Shown in pieces: positions 4,910-6,014 of a DNA stretch of 6,014 nt. The position numbers and the translations under genes were made by a program. This DNA is from an uncultured Acidimicrobiaceae bacterium (lineage in GTDB: Bacteria > Actinomycetota > Acidimicrobiia > Acidimicrobiales > MedAcidi-G1): assembly GCA_913054115.1 (NCBI GenBank), contig CAJXIS010000148.1, positions 1-6,014 of the forward strand. Direction: 5' to 3'. Position 1 is the stretch's first letter. Each line of letters starts with the position of its first letter. The notes under the pieces are model-generated. The model was not told where the DNA came from, did not search any database, and saw only the letters and a program-made list of their open reading frames with translations.

Positions 4910-6014
4910 TCAGTCGTTCTGCGGGAACCCGAGGTCGACGCTGCTGGTCGACGGATCGGGCCACCGGCTGGTGATCACCTTGGGTCGGGTGAAGAACCGC
5001 ATTCCCTCCGGGCCGTACATGGTGCTGTCGCCGAACAGAGAGTCGTTCCAGCCACCGAACGAGTGGTACCCGACCGGCACCGGGATCGGCACGTTGATGC
5101 CGACCATGCCGGCCTCGGCGTCCCGCTGGAACCGATGGGCTGCTCCACCGTCGCGCGTGAAGATGGCGGCACCGTTGCCGTACGGGTTGTCGGCGATCAT
5201 CCGAACCGCTTCGTGGTAGGTCTCGGTGCGAACCACGGTCAGGACCGGGCCGAAGATCTCGTCGCGGTAGACCTGCATGTCGGTGGTGACGTTGTCGAGC
5301 AGCGACACGCCCAGGAAGTAGCCGTCGCCGTCGAACACCTGCTCGCGGCCGTCGACGACGACCGTGGCCCCCTCGTCGGCGCCGATGTCGAGGTAGCCGG
5401 CGACGCGGTCGCGGTGCTCACGGGTGATGAGCGGTCCCATCTCGGACGCCGGGTCGTCGCCGGGGCCGATCACGAGCTTGTCCATGCGGACCCGGATGCG
5501 TTCGACGAGGTCGTCGGCGATGTCGCCGACGGCGACGACGACCGAGATCGCCATGCAGCGCTCGCCTGCCGAGCCATAGGCGGCGGACACGGCGGCATCG
5601 GCGGCCAGGTCGAGGTCGGCGTCGGGCAGGACGACCATGTGGTTCTTGGCGCCGCCAAGGGCCTGGATGCGCTTGCCGTTGGCCGTGCCGGTCGAGTACA
5701 CGTAACGGGCGATCGGGGTCGAGCCCACGAAGCTGACGGCGGCCACATCCGGGTGCTCGAGGAGTCGGTCGACCGCCACCTTGTCGCCGTTGACCAGGTT
5801 GACGACGCCGGGCGGGAAGCCGGCCTCCTGCGCCAGCTCGACGATGAAGCGTGGCGCCGAGGGGTCGCGCTCGGAGGGCTTGAGGATGAACGTGTTGCCA
5901 CAGGCGACGGCGTTCGGGAACATCCAGAGCGGCACCATGACCGGGAAGTTGAACGGTGTGATGCCGGCGCACACGCCGAGCGGGTGGCGCACGGTGTAGA
6001 CGTCGACGCCTGCC
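4910..6014 (-). CDS. mmsA: CoA-acylating methylmalonate/malonate-semialdehyde dehydrogenase (5' end beyond window)
   Basis: Aldehyde dehydrogenase-fold enzyme that converts methylmalonate semialdehyde to propionyl-CoA, or malonate semialdehyde to acetyl-CoA, with NAD+ and CoA and release of CO2. The 367 visible residues begin AGVDVYTVRHPLGV, and about 130 N-terminal residues lie beyond position 6014 (family about 500). Visible landmarks, counted from the first complete codon (6013), are GITPFNFP (17-24), the cofactor loop KPSERDPSAP (45-54), QALGGAKNH (117-125), the catalytic-cysteine motif GERCMA (Cys153) and EIFGPV (252-257). At QALGG the general-base glutamate of hydrolytic aldehyde dehydrogenases is replaced by alanine, as expected for the CoA-acylating subfamily. 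The C-terminus SRWPDPS...LGFPQND also fits. This enzyme closes valine, inositol, beta-alanine and thymine breakdown, so it sets the pathway's end product but not its substrate. Confidence 0.94.
   Translation of the reverse strand, partial: AGVDVYTVRHPLGVCAGITPFNFPVMVPLWMFPNAVACGNTFILKPSERDPSAPRFIVELAQEAGFPPGVVNLVNGDKVAVDRLLEHPDVAAVSFVGSTPIARYVYSTGTANGKRIQALGGAKNHMVVLPDADLDLAADAAVSAAYGSAGERCMAISVVVAVGDIADDLVERIRVRMDKLVIGPGDDPASEMGPLITREHRDRVAGYLDIGADEGATVVVDGREQVFDGDGYFLGVSLLDNVTTDMQVYRDEIFGPVLTVVRTETYHEAVRMIADNPYGNGAAIFTRDGGAAHRFQRDAEAGMVGINVPIPVPVGYHSFGGWNDSLFGDSTMYGPEGMRFFTRPKVITSRWPDPSTSSVDLGFPQND

Noticed and set aside
4869..4964. Upstream in-frame GTG start for the LLM oxidoreductase, giving 366 residues
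   Set aside because: The extra 32 residues are charged and not family-like, and they would overlap the dehydrogenase gene. The ATG at 4868 begins exactly at the first barrel strand and has GAGGAG before it.
3930..5219. A 429-codon open frame on the plus strand, antisense to the LLM and dehydrogenase genes
   Set aside because: It crosses two well-supported genes and the gap between them. Its product is low-complexity Val/Ala/Asp/Arg-rich with no recognisable domain, as expected from the antisense frame of high-GC codons.
1..6014. tRNA or rRNA genes, CRISPR arrays, insertion sequences, attachment sites
   Set aside because: Coding genes fill nearly the whole window. No repeat array, transposase motif or RNA-gene-like structure was seen in the short gaps.

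Overview
The window is GC-rich and densely coded, and every gene I can support lies on the minus strand. Codons favour G or C in the third position. An F420-type luciferase-like oxidoreductase and an actinobacterial style of gene packing suggest a high-GC Actinomycetota genome, possibly Acidimicrobiia. That placement is inference; no taxonomic marker gene is present.

Layout in the direction of transcription (from position 6014 down to 1): (1) the C-terminal three quarters of a CoA-acylating methylmalonate/malonate-semialdehyde dehydrogenase (mmsA/iolA family), cut by the right edge; (2) an F420-dependent LLM-class oxidoreductase; (3) an 'amino acid synthesis' (DUF1185, PF06684-like) protein of unknown function; (4) a 3-hydroxyisobutyrate dehydrogenase-family oxidoreductase; (5) an ABC permease; (6) its ATPase; (7) a second, different ABC permease, cut by the left edge. 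Three junctions are 4-bp stop/start overlaps and one is a 4-bp gap. The two largest gaps are 41 and 82 bp, so the set is probably one polycistronic unit with translational coupling. The 82-bp gap holds a perfect 7-bp hairpin that could tune the downstream half. No run of 300 bases or more lacks a gene, and I see no RNA gene, mobile element or CRISPR array.

Working model (inference): the two-permease SsuBC/TauBC-like ABC importer takes up a small organic compound. Soluble enzymes convert it to a C3/C4 semialdehyde, which the dehydrogenase turns into acetyl- or propionyl-CoA, while the 3-hydroxyisobutyrate dehydrogenase-like protein interconverts that semialdehyde with its hydroxy acid. Reductive pyrimidine or hydantoin catabolism fits well, because beta-alanine and beta-aminoisobutyrate end as malonate and methylmalonate semialdehyde and two-permease 'pyrimidine' ABC transporters are known. 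Valine-type mmsAB catabolism is an alternative. The ring-opening enzymes, an aminotransferase and a substrate-binding protein are not in the window. The most interesting part is the close linkage of two uncharacterised families (the LLM oxidoreductase and DUF1185) with semialdehyde enzymes and a dedicated importer.
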